Shown: positions 60,069-64,000 of the stretch, in pieces
Layout: each line of letters opens with the position of its first letter
Position numbering within the stretch: position 1 is the first letter of the stretch
Origin: Daldinia sp. FL1419
Taxonomy: Eukaryota > Ascomycota > Sordariomycetes > Xylariales > Hypoxylaceae
Assembly: GCA_025201765.1 (NCBI GenBank)
Contig: MU623454.1
Coordinates: 1-64,000, forward strand
Length of the DNA stretch: 64,000 nt
Direction of reading: 5' to 3'
Made by a program: the position numbers and the translations under genes
The notes under the pieces: model-generated
The model's database searches: none
What the model was told of the DNA's origin: nothing
The model's input: the letters and a program-made list of their open reading frames with translations, nothing else

Positions 60069-61468
60069 TTAGAGGAAATAGTCTGGTGTGCCTGTCCTTG
60101 AAGTTAGTCTTGATGTCATTAGGGGAATAAAAACAGTCGATAAAAACTTACGTCGGGAAACCATCGGCTCGCCAGCCCTTGGACACGGGTCAAACTGTAA
60201 GCTGCACCCCGTGGTTAGCATGTATTTCGAGCAGTTGACCTCCAATATAGGTGCACTTACAAGGTGTACTTCAAATGCTCATCAATCTCCATAATGGCTG
60301 CTTGGTTGCCACATCTGTAGCAGTAGTTGGGTGCTGAGTGATGATTAGGAGGTTGCTCTCGAGGTGGGGGATAACGGCGACTCACCAGAGAAGATAGTTA
60401 CCACGTTTCTGTCTTGCGACCAGTTATATCCTTCCATGACCAGTTGATGAGCTCGGGCGATTAGGGTCAAACCATTGTTATGGTTAAATGCCTCGGAGAT
60501 ATCCTGACCAAAGGTGTACCCGGCACCGCGAGGGCTGATACCCCAACCGCATCGGTCATCCGGGTCGGACCAGAGTAGGTCGCACATGGGACCCTCGTGA
60601 GGAACCTCCTGAATTCGATCAAGCGCTCTGATGTTATCTAGGGTATCGATGCTAGGTGAAAGACCACCATGAAGACAGAAAATTTGGTTGTCGATGAGGG
60701 CAGTTAGAGGAAGATAGTCGAAGAGGTCGGTGAAGAATTTCCAAACATTGGCATTACCATACTTCCGAAGACATTCGTCGTAGAAACCGTACACTTGGGT
60801 AATCTGGCGGGACTCGTGGTTACCGCGCAGAATGGTGATGCGTTGAGGGTATCGGATCTTGAGGGCGACTAGGAGTGTTACCGTTTCGACGGAGTAGTAT
60901 CCTCGGTCGACGTAGTCACCTATATCTAGACGTTAACCACCATATTCCCTATATAACTCTTGATATTATTGCTACTGTCATAGTAGAAACGCACCCATGA
61001 ACAAATAGTTTGTATCGGGGTTGGGACCGCCAATTTTGAAAAGTTCCATCAGATCGTGGAATTGACCGTGGATATCGCCACAGACCGTTACCGGACATTT
61101 CTAGATAAACGTGAGCAGAAGCTATCATCGTAGAGTATAGGAAGACGTACCACCGGCTGGACGTTGGATTCTTCCTGTAGGACTTCCCTCGCCTAGACAA
61201 TATGCCAATATTAGTATGTTGTTTTTGTGGTGAGACATGACAAAACTGAAAACTAAAAACTAAAAACTAAAAAATAAAAATAAAAATAAAATGACATGCG
61301 ATGGCTCACCTTCTCGCAAAGCCTCTGAACATCAGATTCCGCAAGCTGCTTGCAGTTCATCAAACTTTCGATCCAACCGTCTAAGGTGGGGATTGTTGTA
61401 GGCTCTGAGGGGGGCATCGGTGCCAATTCAGCAGGTACTCGCCCAACGTCTTCCATATTGGTATCCAT
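60069..61468 (-). CDS. pphA: protein phosphatase 2A catalytic subunit, 328 aa
   Basis: A major Ser/Thr phosphatase, assembled with A and B subunits. Seven exons: 61468-61310, 61192-61151, 61100-60995, 60919-60386, 60333-60261, 60201-60152 and 60091-60069, all phases closing. The protein shows TIPTLDGWIESLMNCKQLAE, the metal motif GDIHGQ (TVCGDIHGQFHDLMELF), GDYVDRG rebuilt across intron 3, RGNHESRQITQVYGFYDECL, HGGLSPSIDTLD, WSDPDDRCGWGISPRGAG and ARAHQLVMEGYNW. It ends in the PP2A signature TPDYFL, the target of carboxymethylation and Tyr phosphorylation. That tail is on a 23-nt last exon and is missed without splicing. Upstream in-frame codons before 61468 contain no ATG. Confidence 0.97.
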
Positions 61469-62522
61469 GATGATTAGATCGGGTGGACCAATATTCAAGT
61501 CGCACGAGGGGAGCTACGTTATTGTATCCGTTCTATCTAAAATAAAATAAAAAGTAGTATCGCGGTTTAGTTCGCGAAGCCTAAGCGAGAATCGTTGCTT
61601 CGACGAGAGTCAAAAGGGGGGTTGTTGACTCGGGATGACGTTTGGGAGCAACCGGTAATAGGAGCGCGGCGCCTCGCTTTTGGATTGAAAGTGGTGGTTT
61701 GATTTCTGGGAGTGGGGCTTGGAGAAAGGGTATCGTCGCAGAAAGAGGAAGAATAAATAAAAATTTGCAAAAAGTTTTATTAATCGTAAACTCGCTCGAT
61801 ATTTCTTTATTTTTTTTCTGGTGAGAGAGGAAAGATGGTTATCTTGTCGCGTGTTCAGAGGTGTTAGTGGGATTGAAGGGGGTTTGTGGTCTTGTATGGG
61901 TATTGTGGGAGAGTTTGTCACGGGCGATTACGAAGTAGGATTTTTCCCTGTTTGACGGATATATCAAGAAGGCGGTACATGTATATGTAGGTTGGACTAG
62001 GTTGGACTTTTACAAAGGGATAACATATAATAGGTACTAGCCAGCCCATGCTTTTAGGTACCCAAAGTACCCAAAAAGTACCTAACATAGGTACTTGATC
62101 CCCTTATCCAATTAGCTGGGTATAAGGGCAACTACAATGTACTACGTACCTCCGCATTGTGTACCACGTACGTCAGTCGCCACTTAAAATTGCGGCTCTT
62201 TTCTTTCACCCCACCCCCGAAGCCCCTTACGCCCCCTATATGTATGCCCTATATGCACCTAATCCTCTACGCTATATGTATGCTATATATGACCTATATC
62301 CAAGTCGCCCAGGTTACCTCTTTGGGTAAATGTAATCTTGTAAGGCTGCAATCATCTACCCAGTCAAGCGACTGACAGCTAGGTAGGTCAGTATATTCCC
62401 AATAAATCTTTCAACTTATGTAGACCTAGATGTATATAGATTTGCACTCAATAGTACCAAGATAAATCGATCAGGATTATGTTCAAAGTGCGAGAAGACC
62501 GTATCAATAATACACCAGAGGC
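61469..62522. other. spacer between pphA and exo84
   Basis: Holds the pphA promoter and leader and the exo84 3' UTR. TAGGTACCTA-like motifs cluster at 62030-62100. Short ORFs (61610-61921 and others) have no signature. Confidence 0.5.
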
Positions 62523-64000
62523 TTACGCCAACCCAAGTCCAACTGGACCGTTAGTCTTCGTGTCTGGAGGTTCTCTGCCTACCAAGTCTCCAAAGTCCAA
62601 CTGTACTTCCGCAAGCATCTCGGCGTGGATCTTGGCTCTCTCCATGCATTGCTGCCATACAACGCCGTCCCTCTCCGTGCTACTTAGCTGCCTTGCTAAA
62701 ATTACGTTGAAAGCATCCACTTCCTCCTTGGCCCACTTCACACAAGCGCTCATCATCGTCTGAGGGAAGCAGCTTTGAAAGCAGCTTACCGTATTTTTGA
62801 TTATACTAAAATAGACAAACGAGATTTGCCAGATGTAGAGGTGAAGGTCGCCCTGGAAGATGCATTGCCTATTTTGGGTCAGTAAACGGAAAATTCGGAA
62901 CCTTGGCGTCTTCTAGAGACCTACCTCGAACGCTTCTGAATCAAATCACTACGAGCCTTAAGATACGCATCTCTGGCACGATCCTCGAACCCTAGCCTAT
63001 TAAGCCACTCGACGTTTCGTCTCGCCTTAAGCGGCTGACTATGCGCGTCGACGAGTTCTCGTATAATCAGACCAGCTAACTTTGAGCATCTCTCTTCGAT
63101 CTTGAAGTCGATAAAGTCTTGCGCAATAACGTTATTCTTTAACCCACGGGCAAGCTTCTGCATCTTCTCGACGCGATCGACTGCCAAATCAAACTTTTGA
63201 AGGGCGATGTCGATGTCAAGCTCATCCATCTGACCTTCAACCCAACGAAGATTTTGCTGTTTCCCGTCCACCTCGATTAGCATGTCCTTGATATCGGAGA
63301 GCGTCTCGAGCAACTCTGTCTTCTGTAACAAACCCGGATCCCGAGAAGCGAAATAGTTAATGGTCTCTTTGGCTTTGTTATTCGCTTCCATTTCAGACTG
63401 CAGGTTCTTTCGTAATTCCTCAACCGCCTTTCGAATGTTTAATAATAAGGCCGATTTCTCGGGATCTTCTTGCTTTTCTGTTCTGTAGATAAATGACTCC
63501 TGGCCCACGCCTCGCACCATGATCGCATCTGCTAGCTTGTTCCTACCGCTGTACGATTCAGAAGTAGCAGCCATGTCAACAACTTCGATATCCAGAAGCG
63601 GCCAACAGCGGTCCGCAACTAATTTAGTAGCTGGGCCGCGCGTGTCGTTCGGGTTATCCGTCTTACGTTTCTTCCGCGAAGCAATAAGAAGGTGATCGTT
63701 GAGAAGGAATATTTGCATGGATCGCCTTGATTTATACGTCGCATTGTCGAGTTCGATCCAGGGTCCGGCATCCTGGATAACGTGTCTACCCATCGAATTG
63801 GGTAAGAACTTTTGGGAACCCTCGACATTTTTATATAAAACTTGCATCTGGGTATTCCACAGAACTGTTCTATCTGCCACCGAGCTACGTCTGTCCTTCT
63901 TGCTTAAACCAGTGGAGAATTCACCGTTTGCCGAACCGCCATGGTTATTAGATGCGGCCCTAAGCGCATTGGTATTCGTGGCTAGCTCTTTAAATAAATT
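62523..64000 (-). CDS. exo84: exocyst complex subunit Exo84, C-terminal part (runs off the window)
   Basis: Part of the octameric exocyst that tethers secretory vesicles at the plasma membrane. Visible exons are >64000-62925 and 62868-62523; the 56-nt intron is GTAGGT..ATAG. The visible 472 or so residues begin in the linker before the PH domain (LFKELATNTNALRAASNN). The PH domain spans GRHVIQDAGPWIELDNATYK, IFLLNDHLLIASRKKRK and LLNIRKAVEEL. The cullin-repeat helical region follows (GLLQKTELLETLSDIKDMLI, KFDLAVDRVEKMQKLARGL, KARRNVEWLNRLGFEDRARD). After the intron come QCIFQGDLHLYIWQISFVYF, PQTMMSACVKWAKEEVDAFN and the C-terminus GPVGLGLA. The N-terminus lies beyond the right edge. Confidence 0.94.

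Noticed and set aside
1..64000. CRISPR array, phage, plasmid or prokaryotic operon
   Set aside because: The DNA is fungal nuclear sequence with spliceosomal introns; repeats lack CRISPR spacing.
1..64000. Secondary-metabolite or siderophore biosynthetic cluster near sreA
   Set aside because: No NRPS, PKS, P450 or transporter genes are seen around sreA; neighbours are housekeeping genes.

Overview
The window is nuclear DNA of a filamentous ascomycete (Pezizomycotina, probably a Sordariomycete). Genes are interrupted by short introns, mostly 50-150 nt, with GTAAGT-like donors, CTAAC/CTGAC branch sites and YAG acceptors. The recognisable proteins are typical of that group: a fungal-length cytoplasmic dynein heavy chain, an SreA-type two-finger GATA factor, a Sat4/Hal4 kinase, PP2A and Exo84. 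Species cannot be fixed by reading. Gene models below were joined by hand from conserved reading frames and splice signals. Several real genes are visible only after splicing because their exons are too short to form long ORFs.

Layout: 1-0.1 kb is A-rich low complexity. From 0.4 to 9.1 kb, all minus strand, lie a small unknown ORF, hsp10 with a heat-shock element upstream, the sat4 kinase and mitochondrial uL11 (mrpl19). mrpl19 and svf1 (9.6-10.9 kb, plus) are divergent across about 480 bp. At 11.9-12.8 kb lies a seven-exon gene for a divergent histone H4 variant with an N-terminal change and a C-terminal PKAT tail. It converges on a membrane-anchored GNAT acetyltransferase (13.2-14.0 kb, minus). 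A doubtful multi-exon gene (17.5-18.2 kb) is divergent from a polyQ C2H2 zinc-finger gene (18.3-21.6 kb). Then come a 2EXR/F-box-like protein (23.6-24.6 kb, minus), a weak hypothetical gene with a repeat-filled intron (25.2-25.8 kb) and a FAR1-type DNA-binding protein (27.8-29.6 kb). The dynein heavy chain fills 32.3-45.4 kb.

After a repeat-rich 3.8-kb spacer comes sreA (49.2-51.0 kb), then tvp15 (51.9-52.7 kb, minus), whose second intron holds an N gap flanked by homopolymers and a corrupted duplicate of the exon. A decayed membrane-protein-like gene (54.4-56.2 kb) precedes a DUF3112-like seven-helix protein with SR-rich and acidic tail repeats (57.0-59.2 kb). PP2A catalytic subunit (60.1-61.5 kb, minus) and the C-terminal part of exo84 (62.5 kb to the edge, minus) finish the window.

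The genes do not form one pathway or a biosynthetic cluster. Most are housekeeping genes: mitochondrial chaperone and ribosome, vesicle traffic (Exo84, Tvp15), dynein transport, and phosphatase/kinase signalling. They are separated by long spacers with a dispersed palindromic TACCTAGGTA family. The most notable items are the H4 variant gene, the decayed gene at 54-56 kb, the dispersed palindrome family, and an assembly artefact that would mislead automatic annotation of tvp15.
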